Shown piece after piece: positions 1-12,417 of a stretch of DNA of 64,000 nucleotides. The notes under the pieces are model-generated. The model was not told the origin of the DNA. It saw only the letters and a list, made by a program, of their open reading frames with translations, and made no database searches. Made by a program: the position numbers and the translations under genes. Source of the DNA: Litsea cubeba (taxonomy: Eukaryota; Streptophyta; Magnoliopsida; Laurales; Lauraceae); contig CM022948.1 in NCBI GenBank assembly GCA_012931725.1, positions 64,469,253 through 64,533,252 of the forward strand, read 5' to 3'. Each line of letters begins with the position of its first letter. Position 1 is the first letter of the stretch.

Positions 1-56
1 TTCTTTAAGTAACCCAGCTTGACTGCCCCGGTTTGACCCACTTTTTCCATTTGCAG

Positions 57-776
57 AACGTACAGAGGCTCCTGACCGTGGTGGGAAGGAGCGACAGGAA
101 CGCGACGAGGGTCTCCCAGCTGGAGTCCGAGAGAGACAGGCTGAAGAAGGAGCTGGAAGAGTCGCGGAAGGGAATGGAGGGGATGAAGAAGGCCAGCGCT
201 GATGAGGCTGCTCGGCTGGCATCGGCTCTGGCTGATGTCGCCGAACTTACGTCGAAGGCCAATCATCTGAAAGGCGAGGTCTGGGCGAGGAACAAGAAGA
301 CCGCCGAGCTGGAGTCGGAATTGGCAAGATTGAAGGCTGAATCGACGGCTGAGGGGACGAGGCTGCGCGGGGAAGTGCTGGCTGGGCGCGCCGAAACGGC
401 AAAGTTGAAGACGGCGAGCGCCGAGCTGGAGAAGGAGAAGGCCTCTCTTCTGGCCGAGGCCCAGTCCGCCTTCCAGGATGGGGTGGATCACGCCACTGAG
501 CTGTATGAGAAGCAGGTGGAGGAGATCACCGCCATCCTATTCGAGGAAGGATGCCTGGCCGCACTGAGACGTGCGGGGGTCCCTGAAGACCATCCTGTCT
601 ATCGGGACCTGCCGAAGTACTCGGACTCGGCTCCTGAGCCGAGCTCCGCTCCTGCAGCCGAAAGTGCCCCAGTCGAAGCTCCTGCAGTTGTTCCTGCTCC
701 GGAAGACGCTCCAGCTGCCCCGGTCTTGAGCGATGCCCCGGTCGCCAGATATAAAAGTAAAAAAGTCAAGCCTTAG
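57..776 (+). pseudogene. Orphan terminal exon of a Tat-type retrotransposon antisense-ORF (coiled-coil) gene
   Basis: An uninterrupted 240-codon frame follows a good 3' splice site (pyrimidine tract, then TTTGCAG ending at 56) and ends with TAG at 774-776. It encodes a long Glu/Lys/Ala-rich coiled coil (residues ~10-150), a conserved block containing QSAFQDGVDHATELYE and GVPEDHPVYRDL, and a Pro/Ala/Ser-rich tail. The last exon of the antisense gene of the Tat element (51497-52132) has the same order, the same phase-0 acceptor and matching blocks (AAFQDGVDVAGEEY, GVPRDHPAY), so this is a diverged relative of that exon. No pol or LTR follows in the next kilobase, so the rest of the element is missing or left of the window. 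The frame may be a remnant or a still-expressed derivative; its function is unknown. Confidence 0.7.
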
Positions 777-800
777 CCAAATATTACTTAATTGAAATCA

Positions 801-1085
801 AGACCTTAGCCAAATTTAACTCTACTTGAAAATAGAGCTCAATAAAATTTCACTCTAATTAGAAATATAGACCAATCAAATTTCACTCTAACTGGAAATA
901 GGGCCATGGCCAACTTTCACACTAACTAAAAATAAAGTCTAATCAAATTTCACACTAATTGAAGATAGGCTCTAGCAAGATTTTACTCTAATAGGAAATA
1001 AGGCTCAACCAAATTTCATTTTAATAAAAAAATAGGACCCTAATCGAATTACACTCTAATAGGAAATAGGCCCTATCAAATTTTT
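801..1085. repeat. Degenerate ~33-bp tandem array
   Basis: About eight imperfect copies of a 33-34 bp AT-rich unit of the form CCAAATTTCACTCTAATTGG plus AAATAGG lie head to tail directly after the orphan exon. Copies differ by several substitutions and one-base indels. No coding potential is seen. Confidence 0.75.
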
Positions 1086-1682
1086 TTTTACAGAAAATCT
1101 TAAACTATATATATACATTTTCTAAGCAAAGATGGTGATAATATTTTGATGACACTATTTGATTACAAACATGAATGCATGTGAAAAAAAAATGATTATT
1201 ACTATTATTTTCTATTTATACAGCGATACAGGACTTCATATATTGAGGACACCGCTACGCCCCCTTTTCTTACTTACTTTTGCAAAAGAACCACATATTA
1301 TTTCATTTTATAATTTTCTGGATTTTCTGTAATTTTTTCAGATTTTTAGGCGATTTTTTCAAATCGCACCGCTACGCCGCTACGTATCCCCGCTACGCTA
1401 CGTATCGCCCGCTTCGTAGCAGTTTGGCGGGGGGCCGCTACGCCCGCAGCAACCACTATTTCCATCATTGGACACTAAAGAGTTCTCCACAACCAATGTG
1501 GGACTCTCTTAAGTAAAGAAAAGTAAAACACATGTACTTTACTGCACAAGCATACCAACAAAAGGACCAAAACCTACACCAAGTCCTGTTCCATCGGGAC
1601 CAACTATTAAGCACATGCACTTTAAGGTAAATGCTTTAATTTATCAAATTTGGTTGATTTATCTTTCAAATACATGACCTAA
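1086..1682. other. Intergenic, with a cluster of CGCTACG motifs
   Basis: No gene is visible. Between about 1247 and 1450 the hexamer GCTACG and variants (GCTACGCC, GCTACGTATC, CTTCGTAGC) recur about eight times in an otherwise AT-rich stretch, as in the subterminal repeats of some DNA transposons. I cannot find matching termini. Confidence 0.4.
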
Positions 1683-2230
1683 CATTCTTCATACAAGGAG
1701 CTTGGTTTCTAGGTTCATTAATGTATCTAGCAAAAAAACACTTTGAAGTAGCGATAAGAATTTTGAGTTACATTCAAGGCACAAGGTATGGCATTACATA
1801 CACGTCAGAAGAAGAAAACAAACTCGTCATGATTGAGCAGGATTAGTAGATGACAAAAAAGGCACTTCTTGATATATGTCATGGTCATCAACAAAGCAGA
1901 AGACGGTTGCATTATCATCAGCCATAGCAAAATATATTTCAGCCACCAGTGCAGCATGTGAAGCAATATGAGTCAGAAGAACTTTGAATGATTTACAGTG
2001 TGAGCAAGGATTACCTGCGATTATCTTCTTTGACAATATGTCGATAATTGTCATGACACAAAATATGATTTTTCATTGCTGGTTGAAGCAAAATTAGATT
2101 GGTTATTAGAGAATTAGTTGAAGAAGGTCGAATAGAGTTAAAAGTCTGCAAGCCAAAGCTGTCGGCAACTTAGAAGTTTAACGAGTTTAGAAAAATCATG
2201 GGAGTAGAAGATTTTCAAATTCAGGGGAAG
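1683..2230 (+). pseudogene. Ty1/copia pol remnant: end of RT and RNase H
   Basis: Translated with frame changes, this stretch reads as the last part of a copia polyprotein. The order is SSKKHFEVAIRILSYIQGT, then GITYTSEEENKLV, then YISATSAACEAI (active-site region of RNase H), then LNDLQCEQGLP, then the end of the domain before the polypurine tract. Several stops and frameshifts break it, and the 5' part of the element is absent. It is a different copia family from the element at 6.6-11.5 kb. Confidence 0.75.
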
Positions 2231-2480
2231 TGTTAAAAGAAATGCTTTGAAAATAAAAGAAAAATATCATGTAAATATCTTAGAGTTTCTTGGTCTTTAA
2301 GAAACCAATGGCTACTTGATCATTAAGAAACTAAGGTCTATAAATATCTACATGGTGCATGTGGAAACGTAAGCAAGTGGTGTTTGGTGAAATGCTTATA
2401 TAAGCAAGTATCAAAGAGTAGTAAAGTGCCTATTTCAAAAATTCTCTCTCTATCTTTTTCCTTGTTCCTCTTCCACAACA
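2231..2480 (+). repeat. 3' LTR of the copia remnant
   Basis: A purine-rich tract (TTCAGGGGAAG, 2220-2230) leads directly into TGTTAAAAG, the expected PPT-LTR junction just after RNase H. The LTR contains TATAAATA near 2340 and probably ends at CACAACA (2480), giving a TG...CA unit of about 250 bp. The end is inferred, since no 5' LTR remains to align it with. Confidence 0.6.
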
Positions 2481-5400
2481 CCTATAAAAGGAAGACTGTT
2501 CTCCGAGCAATGGGATGTGGGAGAAACTGCCTCCTCGAGGGTCTAGATGGGAACTCCCGCACCTTATGCTCATAGGAAAAAGTTTTCCCCTATTAGAAAC
2601 CATCTTTACAAAGAAAAGATTGGCTTTCGGCCTGTCGCAACAAATATATTCTTTCACTAGTTTTCTTTGATAGACCAAAATAAAATTTCATACTCAGATT
2701 GATTGAGCAATTCAATGCTGCAAGAACAGTGAGTGCTACTAGAAAATTCAACCAAAGTTTTTTTTTTTTTTGGTAGAAAAACCAAGGTTTTATTTATAAT
2801 TTAAGGTGGCCTAGGATTTATCAATCAATGTGATGTAGTTAGGACCCATTCATTTTACGCCCCCAAAATGAACAGCTCAAATATCTTGCCCATGTAGCTC
2901 ACAAAGAGAACAGAGTTAAAGGCAGGTTGGATGGGTCACATAGGGAGACTGTTCACAAGCCTACAAGATCTTAGATCTTTCCTAGCCACCCATTACCCAC
3001 CCTATAAACACATCCTAGCTAGAAGATGTATCTGGAGTGGAGTTTAAGCATTAAAATCATAGAACCCTTCAGCTTGTCTATTCCAAATCCAACCAAAACG
3101 CATTGGAGGATACTGAGCTCCCAAATGTGCAGCTTATATAATCACTTCTAGAATTAGAGGTACAAACAAAAAGAAGGGAAGAATCACAAAAAACGAAAAA
3201 TATCTTATAGATTCACCATATCCACCCTTGGAATAAATAATCGACAAGAAGTCATGGTCTGCACCATCTTTAGCCTAGTGCATTAAAATGCCTACAATTG
3301 CTAGGATTGGATGGAACCTAACCCCTTTATTCTCCAAGCACAAGTGATTTGTTCATACAGACACTCCATCCATGAATAATAAAATTAAAAAATATTTTTT
3401 TTTATATTTAAAAGTAGAAAAACAAAAACAAAATATAACTTATGCATGTTTCTTAATATGGATATTGAGGAAAAAAATTACTGAAAATGATACTGCTAGC
3501 AGAAATGGACTACTATGACTTGCAATCAAAATGGGCCTCGACCTAGAACAGCTAAGATACAAGAAACAACACACATATGGCTCAGCCCACACTCACATGT
3601 GCAGTCACCACCACTTAATTATCTAACTTCTACAAGTAGAAGAGAAAAGGCATATAAATGCATTTGAGAGAGTTGTCCGCGACCAATGTGGGACGAGCTA
3701 AACTCAAAGAAGAGCAATAACAATAGATTTTTAGCAGTGAATGTTACTTATCAGAAAGGTTAATCCCTTATCATAAGAGTATTGTTGCCAGATAGAGAAA
3801 CAAGGTTCATAGTAGATAGAAGTGGGCCAGTAGCAGAAGTATCCCAAGATGGAAAAAAGGGTTACTAACAACATTCCCAATTTGAGATTTCAGTATCGCC
3901 AGTGCCAAAACCATATAACAGAGATTCCAACAGCCCAAATCTCAAATTTTTAACAACTAGTTCATTAGATGAGGATTCTCTTATGGCCTGTTTATTTTGA
4001 TTAAAATGCATGGATTTTTAATATATATAAGAGTTTTTTCAAGTGGTTAAAAATGAAAACCAAATGCTACATATTCATTTCTCCTTCATTTGATTCAGTT
4101 TTCATGAAAAGAAAAGGTTAATTGATGCTGCTCCTTTTTTTTGAAGTTCACCTTTCATCTTTTAATCACTTAAAAATATCTCATATATTAAACTCCTATG
4201 TATTAATATTAATAGCCTACCATTAATCATTTTATGTTTTAGCAAAGAGCGATTTTCTAACTTGCTTGCAGTCCACGAGTAGTGGTTCTGTGACTGTGAG
4301 ACCACACCAAAACACCATGAATGGGCCGTGGAGTGGGGTCCATATTTTCCAAGATTTAAGTTGTTCGTAGTCCATGAAATTGTTAAATGGTAAGGTAATT
4401 TGGGACAATTTTGAGATGAAGGGAGAGAGAACTTTCCTCCCATTTCCTACTACCTACCTACCCCTTTATAATAGCAAACATTGTTATGGTTATAATATTA
4501 AACATGGGTCGAGCACTTTAGCTTAACATAAAAAAATATAAGTAGCACATTAGATCCGAAACCTACCCGTTTAGTGGTCCATGGGCCTGGACTGATTGCC
4601 CACTGCAATGCATTTCCTCAAATGACAGGAAGCCACTGTCCAACACTCATCCAATCTGAGGAGAATGAGATAGGGTCATGCCGTCATGGTCATCACTCGT
4701 CACCTAGGCGCAGGCAGTCTTTTCACAACTGGAAGCTGCAAATCCAAAGGAAAAACAGATACAGAAAGACAGTTGAGTGAAGATTGATCTCTAACCATAA
4801 TCAAAAGTTGAGTAATAAATATTTTCTTACCAAAATCACATGGATCAGGAAAGACTATGAAAAGGAGAGTTATCTTGTGGGGTGCTTTTTCCTCTGCAGA
4901 AAGAGAGGAGAGGAGAGCGGGAAGGGGATGTTGGAAGAAGAAAACAAAACGAAATGGTTTTGGGCATGTCTGTGTGAACAGGTAGTGACGAACCACTTGC
5001 CAACAGACCCTTTTGGAATTCGTTTGGTAAGAGATCAGAGAGAGATCTTTGGCTTCTTGTGTTTGGCTCACTTTCTCTCGTATGATGATTATGATTTATG
5101 AGTGATATGAATGATGCCGAGTGTGTAAAGGTTGTGGTGTTGCACGAAAAGATCAAAAAGCTGTGTTGACTACTGAATTGAATGTCTTGTCATGTACGTG
5201 AACGTACATATCTGTGGGATGTGTAGCCACGTGTAGGCAAAGGATAGAGTGCTGCTAGCTTTTGCTTTTTCTCTCTTTTTGCCTCCAAGAAGATAAGTCC
5301 AAATGCATCTTCGTACTGTCGAATAGATTTTCTCCGGATTTTGATAAAATTTTGTCAGAAAACTTGATGGCCGGATGTTCATGTTATTTTAAATAGAAAT

Positions 5401-5759
5401 ATTGTCCTCTTTAAATATGACATTAAATAGGTGAAATTTAATAAATAATTACTACAGAGAGTTGTTAGTTGTTACTTAATTAAATAATGATTGTGTGACT
5501 CCACAGCCCTATTTGGATATCATATAAGGCGATATGTGTGATATCAAACGCCATATCTATGATATTGCACAGTTTGATGTGTGGTATATTGCATGACTTT
5601 AGAATATTGCGTGAATAGTTGTGTGGCGAAATACATATGTTTTAAAAAAAAAAAAATTGAGCAAATGTACGGTCTAAAAACCGTTGTACGGACAATATTT
5701 CTTTTAAATATAGGAATTATTGGGAAATTCTTTAAAAAAATTGCACGGGACCATAAAGT
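2481..5759. other. Intergenic, no supported gene
   Basis: AT-rich sequence with only short, mutually overlapping frames on both strands and no recognisable domain. Poly-T near 2758-2771, poly-A near 5644-5656, a run of GATATC/ATATC-like motifs around 5513-5600, and phrases such as ACCAATGTGGGAC (near 1492 and 3687) look like old repeat debris. Frames of about 100 aa at 4700-5156 exist on both strands, but none looks protein-like. Confidence 0.6.
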
Positions 5760-6626
5760 GTAAGGAAATTATTCCGTGGGCCCTTTAATTTAATTTAAAT
5801 AGTGGATGACACATGTCATGGATGGACTATAAGGAGAATCATGCAGATGTTTGCATAAGATTGCTTGTAACTACTAGTAAAAGTTGAATGAAATTTTAAT
5901 GTGCATGTGGCTCACCTGTTGGAAAGGAGTATCGAATTGGGCCCAACTGTTGCGGATCGAGATACTCTGTCTCTACGACTATCGCACGAGATTTTGACTG
6001 TTAATTATAAAGTAGGTTGTTGATGGAATTTATAGGGCTGCCTCCGCTGATACAAACTACCGGCTCAGTTAAAGAATAAGGGCTTTCAGCCCCAAAGAGC
6101 CGGAGGACTGCCCTCCGGGGCTCGGCCTTCTTTATCAGTACTTTTCATATATTAAATGATCAATTATATTTACATGCAATATATAATGTTATTTATTCAT
6201 ATTAAGCTAATTCTGATCGTCAAAGTTGTATGCTTAAGGTTAGGTCTCACCACAGTGACCCTAACAATTAAATCCTAAGATTTGGCCCTAATTACCATCA
6301 TAATGTTTACTATTCCCATTGTTCAAGCGCATGAAAAATTTAGTCGCCCACAGGCGGATTATAATCATACGTTTGAATAATAATTAAGGAGTGTTTATTC
6401 ATACATGGACCAAAGATATCCACAAATATCTTACTTGTTCTAATTAAAAGTAACATCACTTATTTACACCACCTTGAATATGATGACCTTAGATGGTATA
6501 ATGTGTAGAAATTATGGTAACTACCCACAGGAACACCTAAATTTCTTTTTGTCAAATATATTCATATATTATGCATGTGTTGTCTTATTTTAATTAAAGC
6601 CTTATTGTTATATCTCTATTGCAGTT
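5760..6626 (+). other. Leader side of the copia element, 5' LTR not recognisable
   Basis: At 5760 the sequence TGTAAGGAAATTA matches the first 13 bases of the 3' LTR at 11056, then similarity stops. No TATA box or U5 matching the 3' LTR was found, and no initiator-Met primer-binding site (TGGTATCAGAGC). At 6610-6623 a pyrimidine-rich stretch ends in TTGCAG just before the gag frame, which looks like a 3' splice site. Either the 5' LTR has been replaced or rearranged, or 5760 is a chance match. Confidence 0.4.
6048..6125. repeat. Nested GC-rich hairpins
   Basis: CCGGCTC (near 6059) pairs with GAGCCGG (near 6098) around an inner GGGCT-TTC-AGCCC hairpin. The right arm also starts a second stem, GAGCC-GGAGG, pairing with CCTCC-GGGGCTC. 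The block is strikingly GC-rich against its AT-rich surroundings. Its function is unknown. Confidence 0.55.
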
Positions 6627-7590
6627 ATTGTATCCACTAATCTGAATTCGCATGCTACCTCTGTCACTAAACTCAATGGAACCAACTTCTTCGAATGGAA
6701 AGAGCAAGTTGAGTTCATATTGGGAGTACTTGAACTGGATATGGCTCTTCGTAAAGATAAGCCAGCTCCACTCACTGCCACAAGTAACGCTGAGGAAAAG
6801 ACCCTCTTTTATGCTTGGGAGATGTCTGACAAACTAAGCACTATATTTTTGCGAATGACTATTGATGCCAACATCAAAACATCCCTTCCTACACCTGAGA
6901 ATGCTAAGGACTTTATGAAAGCCATTGAAGATAGGTTTAAGACTGCAGACAAATCCCTTGCTGGAAAACTAATGGCAGATCTTACAACAATGAAGTTTGA
7001 TGGCACTCGCTCATTGCATGAGCATGTCATTGAGATGACCAACCTTGCTGCTAAACTAAAGAATTTGGAACTATCCGTGGATGGGGCTTTTCTCGTCCAA
7101 TTTATCCTAAACAGTTTACCTCCTCAGTACGGGCCTTACCAAATTCACTACAACACTATTACGGAAAAGTGGACAGTGAATGAATTAGCCAACAAACTGG
7201 TTCAAGAGGAGGCCAGGCTGAATCAACAAGGTATTAAAGTAGCTCATCTCGTTCAAGGAGCTGGAAACAAAGCTGGGAGAAAGAAAAAATCATGCCAGAA
7301 AAGGGCACCACCCAAATCTAATGAGGCCGGTCAGAACCCCAAGAAGAAAAAGAAGGAAAACTTATGCAAATTTTGCAAGAAACCTGGACATTTTCAGGCA
7401 GACTGCATTAAACGTAAAGAATGGTTCGAAAAGAAAGGTAACCCTCTGGGTTTCGTAAGTTATTTTGAATCACATCTTACTTATGTTTCTTCAAATACTT
7501 GGTGGATTGACATTGGTGCTAATGTTCATGTTTCCAATTCAATGCAGGGATTCCTTACGATCCAAACCATAAACCCAAGTGAGAACTTCC
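6627..7590 (+). pseudogene. Ty1/copia gag (nucleocapsid) region
   Basis: The frame is open from the AG at 6623 through the gag domain: KLNGTNFFEWKEQVEFIL near the start, a UBN2-like gag core, a Lys-rich stretch, and a CCHC zinc knuckle CKFCKKPGHFQADC near 7360-7405. It carries straight into the protease region, where the active site reads WWIDIGANVHVS; the usual D-S/T-G is D-I-G, so the protease is probably dead. The frame has no obvious in-frame ATG at its start. It leaves the pol frame at a run of six T (7591-7596), consistent with a one-base insertion. Confidence 0.85.
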
Positions 7591-10500
7591 TTTTTTATGG
7601 GCAACAAAGACAAAGCTCCAGTTGAAGCCATTGGCACTTTTCGTCTTGTTTTAGATAGCGGTTATCAGTTAGACTTATGTCAAACTCTTTATGTTCCGTC
7701 TATTTCCCGTAATTTGGTTTCTGTAAGCGCACTTGATAAAGATGGTTACTCGTTTGAATTAGGAAATGGTAATTTCAGTCTACTTAAAAATTCTAGTCGT
7801 ATTGGTTCTGGAATTTTATTTAATGGGCTATACAAGTTTCATCTTAATAGTCAAATTGTTGAAACCCATCTTACCCTGCATTCTAAGGAAACCAAACGAA
7901 AGTCATCTAAAAATGACTCTTTTTTCTTGTGGCATAAAAGACTGGGTCACATATCCAGTGAAAGAATCAAACGATTAGTAAAAGATGGTGTCATTCCGGA
8001 TCTAGATTTTACTAATATTAAGGTATGTGTGGATTGTATTAAAGGCAAATCAACAAAACACACAAAGAAAAGAGCCACAAGAAGTACTCAGCTTCTTGAA
8101 ATAATTTATATAGATATTTGCAGACCCTTTGATGTTCCAACCTTTGGGGGAGAAAAGTACTTCATTACCTTTATTGATGATTACAAACGTTACTGTTATT
8201 TATACTTGTTGCATGACAAATCTCAGTCTGTGAATGCTGTACAAGTATTCATTACTGAAGTCGAAAGGCAACTCGATAGAAAAGTGAAAATCATATGGTC
8301 AGATAGAGGTGGTGAATTTTATGGTAGGTATGACGAAACAGGACAACATCCTGGATCTTTTGCAAAACTTCTCCAAAAGCTTGGAATTGTTGCCCAATAC
8401 ACAACGCCCGGTTCTCCATGGCAGAATGGTGTAGTTGAAAGGCGAAATCGTACATATATGGAAATGGTTAGATCCATGATGAGTCATGCTAACTTACCTA
8501 TATCCTTGTGGATGGATGCTCTACGCACGGCTGTTTATATCTTGAACAGGGTTCCCAGTAAGGCAGTTCCAAAAACACCATTTGAACTATGGAAAGGTTG
8601 GAAACCTAGTTTAAGACATCTCCAAATTTGGGGTTGTCCAGCTGAGGCTAGAGTTTACAATCCACATGAAAAGAAATTGGACCTTAAAACGATCAGTGGT
8701 TACTTTATAGGTTACCCAGAAAAGTCCAAAGGATTTAGGATTTACTGCCCTAACCATAGTACGAGAATTGTTGAAACCGGTAATGCTAGATTCTTTGAGA
8801 ATGGAGAAATCAGTGGGAGTAATAAAACTCAAGATGTGATCATTCAGGAAATCAGGGTACCTATCCCTTTACCCAATATTCCGAAAGATGTTGGAAATCA
8901 TCCCGTTGTTGAACCATTTAACAATAAGGAAAATCCAATCAATGATCAACAACTCCATCATGAGATTGTCGCCAATGAACATATGGATGAAGCACCAGAG
9001 GAACCAGCATTAAGAATGTCTCAAAGACAAAGGAGATCAGCTATTTCCGATGATTACATGCTTTACCAAGTAGATCCTGAAGAAGGGACAATTTAAGACC
9101 CGGTTTCTTATTCACAAGCCATTAAGGATGTTAATTCTAGTAAATGGATTGATGCCATGACGGATGAATTGAAATCTATGGATGAAAATCAAGTATGAGA
9201 AGTTGTTCAATTGCCTCCAGGACACAAACCAGTTGGTTGTAAATGGGTCTTCAAGACCAAACGCGACTGCAAAGGCAATATTGAACGACATAAAGCCAGA
9301 CTTCTTGCCAAAGGTTTTAATCAGAAAGAAGGCATTGATTATACTGGGACATTTTCCCCTGTGTCCAGGAAGGATTCTCTTAGAATTATCATGGCATTAG
9401 TAGCTCACTATGACCTCGAATTACATCAAATGGATATGAAAACTGCCTTTCTTAATGGAGACTTAGAAGAAGAAGTCTACATGCGTCAACCTGAAAGCTT
9501 CATAATTGAAGGTTAGGAAGACATGGTCTGCAAACTTAAGAAATCAATATATGGACTGAAACAAGCTTCGAGGCAATGGTACCTAAAGTTTCATGAAATC
9601 ATTACTGCCTTCGATTTCACAGAAAACATGGTTGACCCTTGCATATACCTCAAGATCAGTGGGAGTAAGTTCATATTTTTTGTTCTGTATGTTGATGACA
9701 TATTATTGGCTAGTAGCGACCTTGGTTTATTACATGCTACAAAGGATTATCTCTTTAAGAATTTTGAAATGAAAGATATGGGAGAGGCTTCCTATGTGAT
9801 AGGAATAGAAATATTCCGTGACAGGTCACTTGGTATTTTGGGGTTATTTCAGAAAACATATATTGACAAAGTTCTAGAGAGATTTGGCATGATGACATGT
9901 TCCTCTAGTCCTGTTCCACTGCATAAAGGAGACAAACTTGATCTTACGCAGTATCCACAGAACGAATTGGAACGTAAAGAAATGGAAAAATATCCTTATG
10001 CTTCTCTTGTAGGAAGTCTGATGTATGCACAGGTCTGTACAAGACCTGACATTAGTCATGCTGTTGGCATGCTGGGTAGATTTCAAAGTAACCCAGGAAT
10101 CACTCATTGGAAAGCTGCAAAGAAAGTGCTGAGATACCTCAAGGGAACAAGAAATTATATGCTCACATACAGAAAATCAAGTCACCTACAGGTGACTGGT
10201 TATTCCGATTCAGATTTTGCTGGATGTCCTGACACCAGACTTTGCACTCTTGGTTATGTGTATCTTTTATGTGGATGTGCAATATCATGGAAAAGCCAGA
10301 AATCCAAGTTACTTTACACATCCACCATAATGGCTGAGTATGTGGCATGTTATGAGGCTGCAATTCAGGGAACATGGTTGCGTAATTTTATCTCTCAGTT
10401 TGGAGCTTTGAGTTTCATCTCTAAGCCATTAACTCTTTACTGTGACAATGACGCTGCAACCTTCTTCTCCAAGCATGACAGGATATCTAAGGGAGCCAAA

Positions 10501-10668
10501 CACATGGACCTTAAATATCTATCACTGAAGCAAGATGTTAGATTACAGAAATTTATAATTGAGTCTATACGTACAGATTTCATGGTTGCAGACATATTTA
10601 CGAAAGGACTACCTCCAAAGACCTTTCAGGGTCATACTGAAAGCATGGGTCTGGTAGATAGTTCTTGA
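7591..10668 (+). pseudogene. Ty1/copia pol: integrase, reverse transcriptase, RNase H
   Basis: One frame runs from 7597 to the TGA at 10666-10668, broken by three nonsense codons (TAA 9094, TGA 9196, TAG 9514). In order it holds the integrase zinc finger (HKRLGHIS...CVDCIKGK, ~7930-8050), the integrase core (D in IYIDICRPF, D in WSDRGGEF, E in NGVVERRN), RT (HQMDMKTAFLNGDLEEEVYM; YVDD near 9688), and RNase H (GYSDSDFAGC, AEYVAC, YCDNDAA). The order INT-RT-RH is diagnostic of Ty1/copia. Domain content is complete, but the stops mean it cannot make a full polyprotein. It is a middle-aged, inactive copy. Confidence 0.93.
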
Positions 10669-11055
10669 TTATCTTTTTCTGCCTTTTATTTCTCTACTTG
10701 TATTGGACAATTATTGAGCTCTTAATGCATCTCTACATCCGCCATTTCTGTTTTTCCATTGTGTACATATTTATGTTTGGATGAATAATAAACAGAAACA
10801 GTCTTTAACCAAAGACATTATGAGACCATTACGTCAATCTCTTATTATGGTCTAGTTATGCAAGTTGTAAATGACGTAGTACATGGAAGTAAGCATGTTG
10901 CAAAATAATGTATGCACGCCATGGCTCTCATTCACAACCGAATTAGCTAAGACACTTATGATAACCGACTAAAGAAGTGTTTAGCATATAATGCGCGCCT
11001 TATGATTCCTAAAATGAAAACATTAATGGATCTTCCTATTGACCAAGTGGGAGAC
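10669..11055 (+). other. Copia 3' untranslated region up to the polypurine tract
   Basis: No coding potential is seen. The stretch ends with AAGTGGGAGAC, the polypurine tract, directly before the TG of the 3' LTR. Confidence 0.65.
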
Positions 11056-11474
11056 TGTAAGGAAATTACTTTTAGGTCTTTTACTGAGACCACAAGTCCT
11101 TACCTTTCCATAAATTGTGGTCATTATAGGCATCCCGTTTTCATAGGATACATGCTATCTTTTAATCATATAAGGTTTCCTAAAGAGATATATTCCATAA
11201 CAAACTCTACCTTGATGGACGGTTGAGATTAAAACTAATGGAATCCTAATTGGAATATATTTGGTCCTCTCTCCACCTATAAAATAGAGTCTTTCCTCCA
11301 TCACAAAGACTCATTCTCAAAATTCAATACATTAAGGCTTATAGGCAAGGAGAGAGAAACTGAAGTTATTCCCTAAAGTTTTCTTGGGCGGATCTCAACA
11401 TCAACATCAGACAGCAGGATCGGAAAGCTCTCTGCATCAGGATGTCTGGAGGTAATCTTTAATTAAATCCTACA
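11056..11474 (+). repeat. Copia 3' LTR (end tentative)
   Basis: It begins TGTAAGGAAATTAC directly after the polypurine tract and contains a TATA box (CCTATAAAA, ~11277-11285) followed by a plausible R/U5. A CTGGAG/GTAATC site near 11452 resembles a 5' splice donor that could pair with the TTGCAG before gag, which would make a spliced leader (inference). The end is placed at CCTACA (11474) only because LTRs end in CA; no second LTR confirms it. Confidence 0.5.
11278..11285 (+). promoter_or_regulatory. TATA box in the copia LTR
   Basis: CTATAAAA lies about 220 bp into the LTR, a position typical of U3 promoters. Confidence 0.5.
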
Positions 11475-12184
11475 CATGATAATCATGATGTTCTCGATCT
11501 TAGGGTTCATGTTAATAATAGACTAACATAAAAGGCATGTTTGCTACAGTCCAAGGTTAAGATTCTTCTCATAAGATGAAAATGCTGGTGGTAGGTGTTT
11601 TGCTTCATCTCTTCTCAACGGTTAGATTGAGAAATGAAATCTCAAGATTCATCACAACCATATTAATACAAGGACAATTGGATGAAGATAAGATCTTATT
11701 AATCACTATGTCAAATGCATTACAAACTTCTCCTAAAATATATATTATTCACATTATCATATAATGTTTACCAACATTAATTAGGTGGGTCTCATAGTAC
11801 CAAAATTAGTCGGGTCTTATATAGATTACCAATATTGAATAGTGTGATTGCAATTATGAGTTTGTCATTATTAAATGATTCTCATTATTTAATATATCCC
11901 TGGTGTTAATATGACTACCAACATTAAATGGGTCCCACGATGATTTCTCATAGATGGGTTTCGTTTGACATTAGATAAGGTTTTATATTTAGAAAAATTT
12001 GTAACTTTCATATTGTCCTTTGTTATACCAATAGTTTTGCGGGGATGAAGTGGATGGAGACCCAGGAAATATTCCTCGAAGGGCTACTATTTAAAAAGTA
12101 ACCACTATTTAAAAACGTTAAAAAACTTAGGAGGGCCATGTGTAAAAAAATGCATAGCATTTTCAAAGTACTTAGGGCTTTCTT
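11475..12184. other. Intergenic, no gene seen
   Basis: AT-rich, no domain-bearing frame. It ends with a ~50-bp segment (12133-12183, starting GGGCCATGTG) that recurs in the same orientation at 26187-26234, on the far side of the Mutator-like element. Confidence 0.5.
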
Positions 12185-12375
12185 TTTTGGCAAAATTAAC
12201 GAAAGGTCCCTATAGTTGAATGTATCCAACCTCCGGTTCAAGAAAAAATTGTTTAAGGAGTATGGTCAACTCAGCTAGACTGTTTGCAGCGATAGGTCCC
12301 TGCACCCACACGTTCTCATTTTTCAGGACTAAATCGCCCATGTAACTGACGTAACACGTAATGAAGTGGTCCCTC

Positions 12376-12417
12376 AACGTGTCACGATTAGTTAGCAACG
12401 TGTCACGATTAGTTAGC
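12376..12417. repeat. 21-bp tandem duplication
   Basis: CGTGTCACGATTAGTTAGC occurs twice in direct succession in the left terminal region of the Mutator-like element. Confidence 0.7.

Noticed and set aside
4700..5156. Overlapping frames of 100-123 codons on both strands
   Set aside because: They exclude one another, have no domain or codon bias and lie in low-complexity sequence; probably chance.
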